From assembly GCF_036636695.1 (NCBI RefSeq), contig NZ_JAVWNW010000006.1: 64,000 bases of DNA, one strand, 5' to 3'. Every line of letters begins with the position of its first letter. Position 1 is the stretch's first letter. The notes beneath the pieces were generated by a model. That model saw only the letters and a list, made by a program, of their open reading frames with translations, ran no database searches and was not told where the DNA came from. Below are positions 49,901 to 59,033 of the stretch, piece after piece. Position numbers and translations under genes: made by a program. This DNA is from Anaerorhabdus sp036636695 (lineage in GTDB: Bacteria; Bacillota_I; Bacilli_A; Erysipelotrichales; Erysipelotrichaceae).

Positions 49901-51222
49901 TTATTTTCATGTTCAATTGTTGCATCATGATGATACGTTTGTTTCGAAATAACAATCGAATTCTTTAAACGATATTGGCGATCAAAGAACTCATAATAAG
50001 CTCCTGGTGACATGATTCCATTAGGATTTGCTGCTGCAAGTCCAGTTGAACGTATTACATAATCAACTAATTTAACACAGTTGGTTGTAAGGACAAAATA
50101 TGCTTTGAAACTAGTATCTTTAAATTTATACATTTCTGCATGTGTTTCTTTATATAGTTTACTCGCATAATCATCGGGTTCTTTTTCGCTTTGATATGTA
50201 CCTTCTTCATAGCGTTTCAATTTAGATTCCCAAGGTATTACATGTGTAAACAACTCTTTTATACGATCACGAATCGCTTGTTTTTGCAGCTCTGTTAAAC
50301 TCAATCCAAACGCAAAGATTGAATCACCTGTCGTCTTCGCACAAAACTTAATGTAGCGATCACGATCTGTAGTAGTAAACAATACCCCATCACCAATTGA
50401 GCCAAATAATTTAAGTGACGAATCATCATAATTACCATAACAATATACTTTACCCTCAAAATAGAAATCTGAATGTCCTATTGTTCCAAAACCTTTTTCC
50501 GTAACATGAACAAATATTTCTATATCAGGAACTTTATCCACTTTGAAACTTTCTTCTTCAATAACACCATCATCATCCGTCGCAAGTAAATTATTAATAT
50601 AGCTAATTGCTTTCTTTGGCATCAACATTGTCAAAAACACTGGTAAATTTACACGCATTCTTTTTTTAAAACGATTTGTTTGTTTAATAGGAGATACCTC
50701 TACAAAGAAGTCTCCCAATATTGTAAATCCATAGAATAGACAGAAAATACCTGTGAAAACTAATGCACTTCCAATATGCGTTTTTGGATTTAAAAACAAT
50801 GGTAATCCAATTACGATAATAATTATTGCAGTAAGTAAAACCATGCTTCTTCCTGGTGTTTTATTAGCACGTTGAAGAATATAATCAATGAATTTAATAA
50901 GTCCTACAAGTACGATGTAAATACCAATGAAGAATGCATAAATCGTTGACATTTGATTAATAAACACCAAAAATAAAACTCCAAATATCGCTGGCATAAA
51001 AGCTCGTATTAATCGTGTTACAGTGAACTTTGAGAAACATGCAAGCAAACTGGTGATGGTTAATAAAACCGCATAACCAACGATGATAAATTGTACAAGT
51101 GGAGGTACTTTTGTTCTCCACACTAAAAACGCTATTCCCGAAATAATGTAAAGTATACCGGTTAATGCAAGGGATCCTACCCCTATATATTTTCGAACTA
51201 ATTTGGCTTGATTCTTTTCCAT
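49879..51222 (-). CDS. DUF308/HdeD-like membrane protein with C-terminal papain-like (permuted NlpC/P60-type) domain
   Basis: A 447-residue protein. Residues 10-180 contain about six hydrophobic helices arranged in short hairpins with GI/GL turns, like HdeD/DUF308 proteins. From about residue 230 the protein is soluble: VTEKGFGTIGHSDFYFEGKVY, then TTNCVKLVDYVI followed by GIMSPGAYYEFF. The order His (about 250) before Cys (about 382) is that of circularly permuted papain-fold hydrolases such as DUF4105- or YiiX-like families. Catalytic function is inference. It is monocistronic and has not been assigned to a known pathway. Confidence 0.65.
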   Translation of the reverse strand: MEKNQAKLVRKYIGVGSLALTGILYIISGIAFLVWRTKVPPLVQFIIVGYAVLLTITSLLACFSKFTVTRLIRAFMPAIFGVLFLVFINQMSTIYAFFIGIYIVLVGLIKFIDYILQRANKTPGRSMVLLTAIIIIVIGLPLFLNPKTHIGSALVFTGIFCLFYGFTILGDFFVEVSPIKQTNRFKKRMRVNLPVFLTMLMPKKAISYINNLLATDDDGVIEEESFKVDKVPDIEIFVHVTEKGFGTIGHSDFYFEGKVYCYGNYDDSSLKLFGSIGDGVLFTTTDRDRYIKFCAKTTGDSIFAFGLSLTELQKQAIRDRIKELFTHVIPWESKLKRYEEGTYQSEKEPDDYASKLYKETHAEMYKFKDTSFKAYFVLTTNCVKLVDYVIRSTGLAAANPNGIMSPGAYYEFFDRQYRLKNSIVISKQTYHHDATIEHENKEDVPID

Positions 51223-51327
51223 AAAAAAATCCCTTCTTTATGTTTTAAGTATAGCTGATTTTCTTAGAAACTGATAATTTACGCTCTACAATAAAATCAC
51301 ATTGCTTTTATATTAAATTCTCTAGGC

Positions 51328-51333
51328 TATAAT
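51328..51333 (+). promoter_or_regulatory. -10 element for the ferritin-like gene
   Basis: TATAAT with upstream TTTTAT at 16 bp, about 37 bp before the ATG and AAGGAGG site. Confidence 0.5.
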
Positions 51334-51369
51334 GAAATTATAAAACAATGATTTAAGGAGGTATAAATC

Positions 51370-51882
51370 ATGGGAAGAGAATCAGTAAATATCGCCAACC
51401 TAGATGTTAACCAACTCATTGAGTATTTAAACAAAGCACTCGCAGAAGAATGGTTAGCTTATTATCAATACTGGATTGGCGCAAGAATCATGGAAGGACC
51501 AATGCGCAGTGAAATTGAACCTGAATTACTTATTCATGCAAATGAAGAATTGAATCATGCTACATTATTGGTAAACCGAATTATTCAATTAGGTGGAACT
51601 CCTGTTTTAACCCCCGCTGATTGGATGAAATTATCAGATTGCGAATATGCAACACCTAGTGACCCTTATGTAGAAGTTATTCTTAACCAAAATTTAAATG
51701 GTGAACGTTGTGCTATTGATCGTTACCAACAAATCGCAAAGTTTACAGAAGGTAAAGACTTCTCTACTTATCAAATGGCAGTTACAATTCTTAATGATGA
51801 ATTAGAACATGAAGAAGATATCGAAAGTTGGATAAAAGATATCGACCGACTAAAAGAAGATATTAAAAAATTCAGATTATAA
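51370..51882 (+). CDS. Ferritin-like (bacterioferritin/DPS-type) protein
   Basis: A 170-residue four-helix ferritin-like protein: ALAEEWLAYYQYWIGARIMEG, HANEELNHATLLVNRI, AIDRYQQIAKF and LNDELEHEEDIESW supply the Glu and His residues of a di-iron centre. Proteins of this type store iron or protect DNA/cell from peroxide; the short length resembles bacterioferritin-related or DPS-like variants. Monocistronic, with promoter and terminator. Confidence 0.88.
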   Translation: MGRESVNIANLDVNQLIEYLNKALAEEWLAYYQYWIGARIMEGPMRSEIEPELLIHANEELNHATLLVNRIIQLGGTPVLTPADWMKLSDCEYATPSDPYVEVILNQNLNGERCAIDRYQQIAKFTEGKDFSTYQMAVTILNDELEHEEDIESWIKDIDRLKEDIKKFRL

Positions 51883-51888
51883 CAGATA

Positions 51889-51918
51889 AAGATTGCGTTA
51901 AATTTAACGCAATCTTTT
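51889..51918 (+). terminator. Terminator after the ferritin-like gene
   Basis: AAGATTGCGTTAAA and TTTAACGCAATCTT form a near-perfect stem and a T run on the plus strand. Confidence 0.88.
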
Positions 51919-52048
51919 CATATTGTTTTAAATAATAGTATACCTACCTAAATCACTAAAAGTTAAACATACGCAAATAAAATTGCACTTAACTGAATTT
52001 ATAAGATATACAATTTTGTAAAGAAAAAGTAAGTCTATTTATATAGAC

Positions 52049-52750
52049 TTACTCATTAAACCAAGCTTCAATTTTTTCAATGTCTTCATTGGTTGCTTCT
52101 TTAATATCTTTATAGGGAAATTCTATTTGAAGTTCATCGTATTTTGAAATACAAAGTGATTTATAAGGTAGAAAATCTACACGTTCAATACACTCATAAG
52201 GCTTCAAAATTTCTTTTAATTCCTGTGTTTGTTTCAAAGTATCATTGATACCAGGAATTACAACATGTCTTATCCATGTAGGTTTAGAAATTGAATTTAA
52301 ATAATCCAAAAATTTTACAGTTTGAATCAATGAACCTTTAGCAAATGCATTGTATTCCTCTTCCGTTGTCATTTTGAAATCAAGCAATACAAGATCTGTT
52401 TGATCTAATACTTTTTTCACATCATCATTCAACAAACATCCGCTTGTATCAAGTGTAGTATGTAAAGATAATTCATGACACGCTTTAAATATTTCTTCGA
52501 CAAATTCGGCTTGCATGAGTGGTTCTCCACCACTACATGTTACACCACCTTTTTTATAATATGTACTTCCTTTTTTTATTTTTTGAATAACCTCTTCGAC
52601 ACTCATTTCAATCCCATCACTTGTGCTCCATGTTTCTGGGTTATGACAACATTTACAACGTAATGGACATCCTTGTAAAAAAATAACAGCACGGATACCT
52701 GGTCCATCATTTGTAGAAAAACTGTGAAATGAATTTACTTTCCCAATCAT
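52049..52750 (-). CDS. pflA: Pyruvate formate-lyase activating enzyme
   Basis: A 233-residue radical-SAM enzyme. GCPLRCKCCHNPETW contains the CxxxCxxC cluster ligands, and FSTNDGPGIRAVIFLQG is the PflA N-terminal motif. It uses S-adenosylmethionine to generate the glycyl radical of PflB under anoxic conditions. Its start overlaps the pflB stop by 4 bp. Confidence 0.97.
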   Translation of the reverse strand: MIGKVNSFHSFSTNDGPGIRAVIFLQGCPLRCKCCHNPETWSTSDGIEMSVEEVIQKIKKGSTYYKKGGVTCSGGEPLMQAEFVEEIFKACHELSLHTTLDTSGCLLNDDVKKVLDQTDLVLLDFKMTTEEEYNAFAKGSLIQTVKFLDYLNSISKPTWIRHVVIPGINDTLKQTQELKEILKPYECIERVDFLPYKSLCISKYDELQIEFPYKDIKEATNEDIEKIEAWFNE

Positions 52751-54975
52751 AATGTTGTATGGAAAGTTCTTTGAATTACTTCGCGTTGTTGTTCGCGAGA
52801 TAAGCGATGGAAGTTAACTGCGTATCCAGAAACACGAATTGTTAAATTTGGATATTTTTCTGGATTTTCATAAGCATCAATTAATTGTTCTTTATTAAGA
52901 ACATTAACATTTAAATGATGTGCATTTTGTACAAAGTAACCATCAAGTAAGTTTGCTAAATTATAAACTCGTTCTTCTTCATCTTTTCCTAATGAATTAG
53001 GTACAATCGAGAATGTATTTGAAATACCATCACGACATGCATCATAAGGAATTTTCGCAACACTATTTAAAGCTGCAATAGCTCCATTAGTTTCTCGGTT
53101 ATGCATTGGATTTGCACCAGGTGCAAATGCTTCCCCATCTTTTCTACCATCTGGAGTTGAACCTGTTTTCTTACCATATACAACATTAGATGTAATTGTA
53201 AGTACAGATAGTGTGTGTATTGAATTACGATATGTTTTATGTTTTCTAAGTTCTGTAATAAATTTTTCTACAAGTTCTTTTGCAATGAAATCTACACGAT
53301 CATCATCATTACCATATTTAGGGAAGTCACCTTCAATTGTAAAGTCTTCAATGATTCCATTTTCACCTTTAATTGGAGTTACCTTCGCATATTTAATTGC
53401 ACTTAATGAATCTGCAATTACTGATATTCCTGCAACACCAAATGCCATAAAACGTTCAACTTCTGTATCATGTAATGCCATTTGTGTTTTTTCATAAGCA
53501 TATTTATCATGCATATAATGAATGATATTCATTGTATTTACATACAGACCTGCAAGCCAAGCCATATATGTATCTAAACGTTTCATAACTTCATCATAGT
53601 TTAATACTTCATTTTCTTTTTCTGCATCCATTTGTGGACCCATATGAACTTGTTTATGTTCTTCAACTCCACCATTTAACGCTAATAATAATAATTTAGG
53701 CAAGTTACAACGCGCACCGAAAAATTGCATTTGTTTACCAATTTTCATAGCCGAAACACAACATGCTATACCATAGTCATCACCATAAATAGGACGCATA
53801 ACATCATCATTTTCATATTGAATTGAATCTGTTAAGATAGAAATTTTACTACAGAATTTCTTGAATCCTTCTGGCAATTCTTGTGACCACAGAATTGTAA
53901 GATTAGGTTCAGGAGCAGACCCTAAATTAATAAGTGTGTGTAACATTCTAAATGAAGATTTAGATACTAAACTTTGGTGATTATTTGTCATCCCACCTAA
54001 TACTTCAGTAATCCACATTGGATCTCCACCGAATAACTCGTTATAATCTGGCGTTCTTAAATGACGAGCAAGTCTTAACTTAATAACAAATTGGTCGATA
54101 AGTTCTTGTGCTTCATCTTCAGTAAGTGTACCTTCTTGAATATCACGCTCTAAATAAATATCAAAGAATGTACTTACACGTCCAAGGGACATGGCTGCAC
54201 CATTTTGTTCTTTAATTGCACCTAGATATGCAAAATATGTCCATTGAATAGCTTCTTTTGCATTTGTAGCTGGTTTTGAAATATCAAAACCATGCATAGC
54301 TGCCATTTCTTTTAATTTACCTAAGAATGTAATTTGTTGATAAAGCTCTTCTAATTGTCTAATTTCATTTTGATCCAATGACATTGCGCCAATAGCTGCC
54401 TTATCCTTTTTCTTCTCTTCAATTAAACGATCGATACCATATAAAGCTACACGGCGGTAATCACCAATAATGCGACCACGGCCATAAGCATCTGGCAAAC
54501 CTGTAATAAGTCCAACTTTTCTAGCTGCTCTCATTTCATCTGTATACGCTCTAAACACGCCATCATTGTGAGTTGTTTTGAATGTGAATTGTTCTTCAAT
54601 TTTATCTGATAGTTTATAGCCATATGCTTCTACAGCACTACGTGCCATACGAATACCACCAAACGGATTCACACCACGCTTAAGTGGTTCATCTGTTTGT
54701 AACCCAACAATTAATTCCAATTCTTTTTTTATATATCCCGGTTCGTAACTTGTAAGTGAAGTTACGATTTCAGTATCAATATCTAACACACCATTATTTT
54801 CATGTTCTTTCTTCAATAGTATATTAACTTCATTCATCAAGTTTTGTGTACGTTCAGTAGCAGGTGCTAGGAATTGATCATCACCTTTATATTCTGTGTA
54901 GTTACTTAAAATAAAGTCCCTAACATCAATACTTTCTTGCCACTTTGACCCTTTAAAATTACGATATGCTTCCAT
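52747..54975 (-). CDS. pflB: Pyruvate formate-lyase (formate C-acetyltransferase)
   Basis: From MEAYRNFKGSKWQ the protein has 742 residues, close to E. coli PflB (760); GGAGGGAACTACT precedes the ATG. The catalytic pair of cysteines is in GIACCVSAMKIGK and the glycyl-radical loop at the C-terminus is RVSGYAVNFHRLSREQQ. It splits pyruvate into acetyl-CoA and formate during fermentation. Encoded behind a ZTP riboswitch and followed by pflA. Formate feeds one-carbon (10-formyl-THF) metabolism, which explains ZTP control. Confidence 0.98.
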   Translation of the reverse strand: MEAYRNFKGSKWQESIDVRDFILSNYTEYKGDDQFLAPATERTQNLMNEVNILLKKEHENNGVLDIDTEIVTSLTSYEPGYIKKELELIVGLQTDEPLKRGVNPFGGIRMARSAVEAYGYKLSDKIEEQFTFKTTHNDGVFRAYTDEMRAARKVGLITGLPDAYGRGRIIGDYRRVALYGIDRLIEEKKKDKAAIGAMSLDQNEIRQLEELYQQITFLGKLKEMAAMHGFDISKPATNAKEAIQWTYFAYLGAIKEQNGAAMSLGRVSTFFDIYLERDIQEGTLTEDEAQELIDQFVIKLRLARHLRTPDYNELFGGDPMWITEVLGGMTNNHQSLVSKSSFRMLHTLINLGSAPEPNLTILWSQELPEGFKKFCSKISILTDSIQYENDDVMRPIYGDDYGIACCVSAMKIGKQMQFFGARCNLPKLLLLALNGGVEEHKQVHMGPQMDAEKENEVLNYDEVMKRLDTYMAWLAGLYVNTMNIIHYMHDKYAYEKTQMALHDTEVERFMAFGVAGISVIADSLSAIKYAKVTPIKGENGIIEDFTIEGDFPKYGNDDDRVDFIAKELVEKFITELRKHKTYRNSIHTLSVLTITSNVVYGKKTGSTPDGRKDGEAFAPGANPMHNRETNGAIAALNSVAKIPYDACRDGISNTFSIVPNSLGKDEEERVYNLANLLDGYFVQNAHHLNVNVLNKEQLIDAYENPEKYPNLTIRVSGYAVNFHRLSREQQREVIQRTFHTTL

Positions 54976-54998
54976 AGTAGTTCCCTCCTCATGGTTTA

Positions 54999-55036
54999 GT
55001 ATAAAAGAAAGGCAATTCAAAAGATATTGAATTGCC
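54999..55036 (-). terminator. Expression-platform terminator of the ZTP riboswitch
   Basis: GGCAATTCAA and TTGAATTGCC form a 10-bp stem on the minus strand, followed by TTTCTTTTAT, 24 bp before the pflB start. The 5' arm shares GGGC with the aptamer core, so ligand binding can block it. Confidence 0.85.
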
Positions 55037-55107
55037 CAGATGGTCGACATTTTTCTTGTTTATCCTGTTGCACTGTGTTATCACATTTCCATCAGCAACA
55101 GACAAGT
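55031..55107 (-). promoter_or_regulatory. ZTP (pfl motif) riboswitch
   Basis: The minus-strand leader has P1 arms CTGTTGC/GCAACAG (outer CTTGT/ACAAG), a small TGTG-ATAA-CACA hairpin, and the conserved TGATGGAA. The 3' block is TCGACCATCTGGGC, whose CCATC can pair with GATGG to make the diagnostic pseudoknot. This matches the pfl/ZTP consensus (GACGGAA near the 5' side and CCGACCGUCUGGGC at the 3' side). It lies upstream of pflB, the gene that gave the motif its name. Recognised by eye. Confidence 0.9.
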
Positions 55108-55125
55108 ACTAAGTTTTACATGTTT

Positions 55126-55154
55126 AGTTTATCGACTGTGTATTAAATTGTCAA
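55126..55154 (-). promoter_or_regulatory. Promoter of pflBA
   Basis: TTGACA, 17-bp spacer and TAAACT on the minus strand, ending about 20 bp before the riboswitch. Confidence 0.7.
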
Positions 55155-55189
55155 GCCGTACACAATAAGTATTTTTTTCACAATTGTAT

Positions 55190-58100
55190 TTACGCTTGTT
55201 TATCACTAATTGCTTCTTTTTTCTTTCCAAAATAGAGAATTGCTCCTTGTACAAGTGCTACTGCTGCCATTGCAATTGTCCATGAATCAACCATAATCAT
55301 CTTACTGAATAAATCTTGTGTTAAGAAGAAGATTAATGCTGAACCTAAAGCAGCTGCAACTGATAATAGTTTACCGTTTCTTACTGTTTTTTCTTCTTCA
55401 TTTTCTTCTTTTTTCTTCAACACATAGAATAGACTCGCACTGATTGTTACAAGCATAAGTATCAAGTTAATTAATGACCATGTACTTCTACTTACTACTT
55501 CTGGTGTTTCATCATCTACAATTACCTCTGGTGTTGGAGAAGGATTTACTTCTGGCGTAATTTCTTCTGGAATTACTTCAGGAGCTACCGGTGCCACTGG
55601 TGCTTGTACAACTGGCACTACTACTGGTATTACTAGTTCTTCAACTGGTGGTGTGTAATCAGTCGGTGTACTTGGTTGAGGCGTTGGTGAAACTGGTGGT
55701 GTTGGTGTTGGAGTAACTACAATTGGATTTTCCTCAAACACTGCAACTACTGTATGTTTTTCACCAGCTTGAATTGATTTTCCATATAAATAAGCATTCA
55801 AATCATATACATCTTTTGGCTCTGTATTTTCACCAAATAACCAACCTACAAAACGTGCACCTTCATCTGCAATAACTTCTGGTGTTGGTTTTCCAAGTAA
55901 ATCTTTAGCATTAACCTCTTCATTTACAGGAACCTTTGTTGTATAAGCTAAACGATTTGGTTCAACTCCTACAAATGATCCAGGTCCTTGTGTAATAAAT
56001 TCTAAACTTGTATCTTTTACTTCTTTAAATACTGCAGTTACCACAAGTGTTCCACCAGCATTAACTTGTATATTCTTAAGATTAGCATTTAAAGTATTTG
56101 TGTTAACTAATCCTGTTCTTTGTCCAATTCTCCAACCGATAAATTCTTCGCCGTTAATTCCAGCAGTTGTAGGAACCAATTGTCCATTTTCAGTAAAGAG
56201 ATTTGCAAAGATGGATGTATTTTCATCTGCTTTTTTAGTAAGTAAAACTTCACTTTGTCCGTTCACTGTACCATTTCCTTCAACAGTGAATTTCAAGAAT
56301 GTTTCTACCGTATTTGGTGCTTTTTTATCAAAAGATGCTGTGATAATATAGCCCATATTTGGTGTTAATACTAATTTCCCTAATTCATTTATCATTTCTT
56401 CTGTTGTTGCATAATCTTGATTAAAATTACTATTTGATGATTGGATATTCCAATTAATAAGTTCATAGTTTGTGTTACCAATTGCTTTTGGATATTTGTT
56501 CTTAGCCATTAGTGTGGAAACATTTATGCCTTGTCCTTGTTCAATCGCTGTTTTATAGATGACTTCATAATTTAAATCACCTTCAAATCGACCATTGACA
56601 CCAGCAATAAACTTAACATATCCATAGTCTTCTTCGCCATAGAATACTGCTGTTGCAGTGTATGAATTTCCTGGGAATATAACCCCTCTATCCATAAATT
56701 GTATTAATTCTTCTGTACTGATTAATCGATTAATATCTACAATTTTCCAACCTGCAAATTCATATCCCTCATTTGCAGTTATATTTGGTATTGAATGGCC
56801 TTCCATTAGATTAGCAAGTGTAACTCCACCTTTACTTGCATCTAAATCTTTTGTAACCATAACTTCTGGTAGATTGTTTACTAATCCTTTTCCATTTGTA
56901 TCAAATTTCATTGTAGTAGTTTTTAAAGTTATACTTTCTTCAAATACTGCTGTTGCAGTGTATGAATCTCCAGGGATTATAACCCCTCTATCCATAAATA
57001 GAATTAAATCTTCTGTAGTGATTAATTCTTTAATATCTACAATTTTCCAACCTGCAAATTCATATCCCTCATTTGCAGTTATATTTGGTATTGAATGGCC
57101 TTCCATTAGATTAGCAAGTGTAACTCCACCTTTACTTGCATCTAAATCTTTTGTAACCATAACTTCTGGTAGATTGTTTACTAATCCTTTTCCATTTGTA
57201 TCAAATTTCATTGTAGTAGTTTTTAAAGTTATACTTTCTTCAAATACTGCTGTAAATGTCATTGAACTAGTTAACATGTCTTGACCAAATGTATTTATAA
57301 CTTCTGTATTGTTATATAGTGTACCCTCATATTTCCAACCAATAAATTTATATCCTTTTGCTGCATTAACAGTTGGCACTTTTGTAACTAGAGTATTAAA
57401 TAATTCATTTTCTTTTCCATTGAATATCTTTGTATCATTGGTAGTTCCTTTGTTGGAATCAATTTCAAAATTCACTGATATATCTTTAGGGTCACCAAAA
57501 ACTGCCGTGATAACAACATAGTCCCCTAATTTAATTTTCCCAACTGCCGTACAAAGAGCGGTATCATTTGGAAATTCAGTTCCATAAAATCTTACATTCA
57601 ATAAAGTACCGTTAATTGTAACTTTCCAATATTTAAAGTTTTTTAAAGATGCTTTTGTTGGTTGTGGAATACTTGAATATATACTATTTAAACTTGTATC
57701 TTTTGTAAATGTAAACTCTGTTTGATATTTTGAGTTATACTCTCCATTACCTTCTTTATTAAAGATAACCTTTGTAGTTTTATTTTTTTCGAAAACTGCT
57801 TTTACAACAAGTGATGAACCAGGTTCAACACTAATATTTGCATTTGCTAGTTCACGATTTGTTTGATATTGTGCACCATTAACTTCCCAATAAATAAATT
57901 TACTGTCAGAATTAGGTGTTGGTGTTGGAATAGTTATTTGACTCAACAGTAACTTATCTTCAGATGTAAATTCTGTTGTTCCAGATAGACTACCTAAAGA
58001 TGAATCTGCAGAAACAAAAGTAATTTTCGCTTCTTGCTTCACTATGATTACTTCTTCTACTACTGCTGTGATAATTAAATTCTCATTAATAGCGTTATTT

Positions 58101-58759
58101 GTTAAATACGCAGCTACTTGATCTTTGTTATATTCTGTTGAATCGTTACCAATCAACCAATGCTTAATAGCGTATTTCCCACCCTTATCATTAATAGAAG
58201 GGATTTCTTTTTTTCCAAAATCAAACTTATCTCCACAGTTTAATTCTTGAAAATTTTTCTCGCCTGTAAAATTTGTTACTCTATCTTGTACTACAAATCG
58301 AACAGAGCAACCTTTCTTTTTTTCTTGTCCATTTGTCATGCTGTTTAAAGACATAACAGTTGCACTATTCATTTCTTCTTCAACAGCTTCTGGTGTAGCT
58401 GTAGGTTCTGTACCTTCAACTATTTCATCCATTTTCCCATTCGCATCAGTCTCAGTTGTTGCAGTTGGCTCAGCTGTTGTTGGTGCTGTTGGCTCTGCGG
58501 TTACTGGTGCTGCTGGTTCAGCCGTTGCTGTTGCCACTGGTTCAGCTGGTGGTGTTATTTCATCCACCACAGTTACTTCTGCAGTTGGACTTGGCGTTGC
58601 AGGTGCTTCTTGAACTTCAACACCTTCATTTATTGTATTAGGTTCACTTAATGTATCTTCTGCTGTAACTGGTAGAATCATGCTAATAAGCATTCCCCAC
58701 GACAAAACAATCGAAACCAGTTTTCTCAAAAATTTCGTTGAATATATATTATTCTTCAT
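55190..58759 (-). CDS. Large repetitive cell-surface protein
   Basis: A 1189-residue protein. A signal peptide (residues about 1-34) is followed by a Thr/Ala/Glu/Pro-rich stretch (40-130). Then come about nine beta-rich repeats, each with a GW-type core (such as EGYEFAGWKI) and ending in TAVFEE, similar to Listeria/InlB-type B-repeats. One 100-residue unit is present twice almost unchanged. A Pro/Val/Glu/Thr-rich linker (about 1040-1090) precedes a C-terminal region with hydrophobic segments and VLKKKEENEEEK, FLTQDLF and MVDSWTIAMAAVALVQG. No LPXTG motif is visible, so anchoring is probably through the C-terminal helices. Expected role is adhesion or surface-layer structure. Confidence 0.85.
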   Translation of the reverse strand: MKNNIYSTKFLRKLVSIVLSWGMLISMILPVTAEDTLSEPNTINEGVEVQEAPATPSPTAEVTVVDEITPPAEPVATATAEPAAPVTAEPTAPTTAEPTATTETDANGKMDEIVEGTEPTATPEAVEEEMNSATVMSLNSMTNGQEKKKGCSVRFVVQDRVTNFTGEKNFQELNCGDKFDFGKKEIPSINDKGGKYAIKHWLIGNDSTEYNKDQVAAYLTNNAINENLIITAVVEEVIIVKQEAKITFVSADSSLGSLSGTTEFTSEDKLLLSQITIPTPTPNSDSKFIYWEVNGAQYQTNRELANANISVEPGSSLVVKAVFEKNKTTKVIFNKEGNGEYNSKYQTEFTFTKDTSLNSIYSSIPQPTKASLKNFKYWKVTINGTLLNVRFYGTEFPNDTALCTAVGKIKLGDYVVITAVFGDPKDISVNFEIDSNKGTTNDTKIFNGKENELFNTLVTKVPTVNAAKGYKFIGWKYEGTLYNNTEVINTFGQDMLTSSMTFTAVFEESITLKTTTMKFDTNGKGLVNNLPEVMVTKDLDASKGGVTLANLMEGHSIPNITANEGYEFAGWKIVDIKELITTEDLILFMDRGVIIPGDSYTATAVFEESITLKTTTMKFDTNGKGLVNNLPEVMVTKDLDASKGGVTLANLMEGHSIPNITANEGYEFAGWKIVDINRLISTEELIQFMDRGVIFPGNSYTATAVFYGEEDYGYVKFIAGVNGRFEGDLNYEVIYKTAIEQGQGINVSTLMAKNKYPKAIGNTNYELINWNIQSSNSNFNQDYATTEEMINELGKLVLTPNMGYIITASFDKKAPNTVETFLKFTVEGNGTVNGQSEVLLTKKADENTSIFANLFTENGQLVPTTAGINGEEFIGWRIGQRTGLVNTNTLNANLKNIQVNAGGTLVVTAVFKEVKDTSLEFITQGPGSFVGVEPNRLAYTTKVPVNEEVNAKDLLGKPTPEVIADEGARFVGWLFGENTEPKDVYDLNAYLYGKSIQAGEKHTVVAVFEENPIVVTPTPTPPVSPTPQPSTPTDYTPPVEELVIPVVVPVVQAPVAPVAPEVIPEEITPEVNPSPTPEVIVDDETPEVVSRSTWSLINLILMLVTISASLFYVLKKKEENEEEKTVRNGKLLSVAAALGSALIFFLTQDLFSKMIMVDSWTIAMAAVALVQGAILYFGKKKEAISDKQA
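56643..57242. repeat. Tandem 300-bp direct repeat within the surface-protein gene
   Basis: Two adjacent 300-bp units (starting at 56643 and 56943) are nearly identical; the last 200 bp or so look the same in both. The difference is concentrated in the first 100 bp. This indicates a recent in-frame duplication or gene conversion. Confidence 0.9.
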
Positions 58760-58931
58760 ACTTCTCTCCCTTAATAATATTCCTTTCTTATGCCTCTATC
58801 ATGCTCCTTGACCAGTTATATTTTGGTTATATTTTGAATATTTTAGGTTATCTTAATTAGTCAATATTTTCACAAGACTTTTATACCGGATTACTATCAC
58901 TTTTATACCTTTTTTACTTTAATGAAGAATT

Positions 58932-58960
58932 AAAAAAAGAACACTTTTTCAGTGTTCTTC
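58932..58960 (-). terminator. Terminator after the 371-residue lipoprotein gene
   Basis: AGAACACT, GAAAA, AGTGTTCT and TTTTTT on the minus strand. Confidence 0.9.
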
Positions 58961-59033
58961 TCAATATTTATATCATTAGTTATCAATTTAATACAAAGAT
59001 TCTTGCAATACTGTTATGAGTTTTTCGGTTAAA

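Noticed and set aside
55190..55560. LPXTG sorting signal at the surface-protein C-terminus
   Set aside because: No LPxTG-like motif precedes the terminal helices, and several hydrophobic segments rather than one are present.
56658..57284. A long plus-strand open frame opposite the surface-protein gene (208 codons)
   Set aside because: It is the antisense shadow of the duplicated 300-bp unit; it has no RBS of note, its repetition mirrors the coding strand, and its composition is unlike a real protein.
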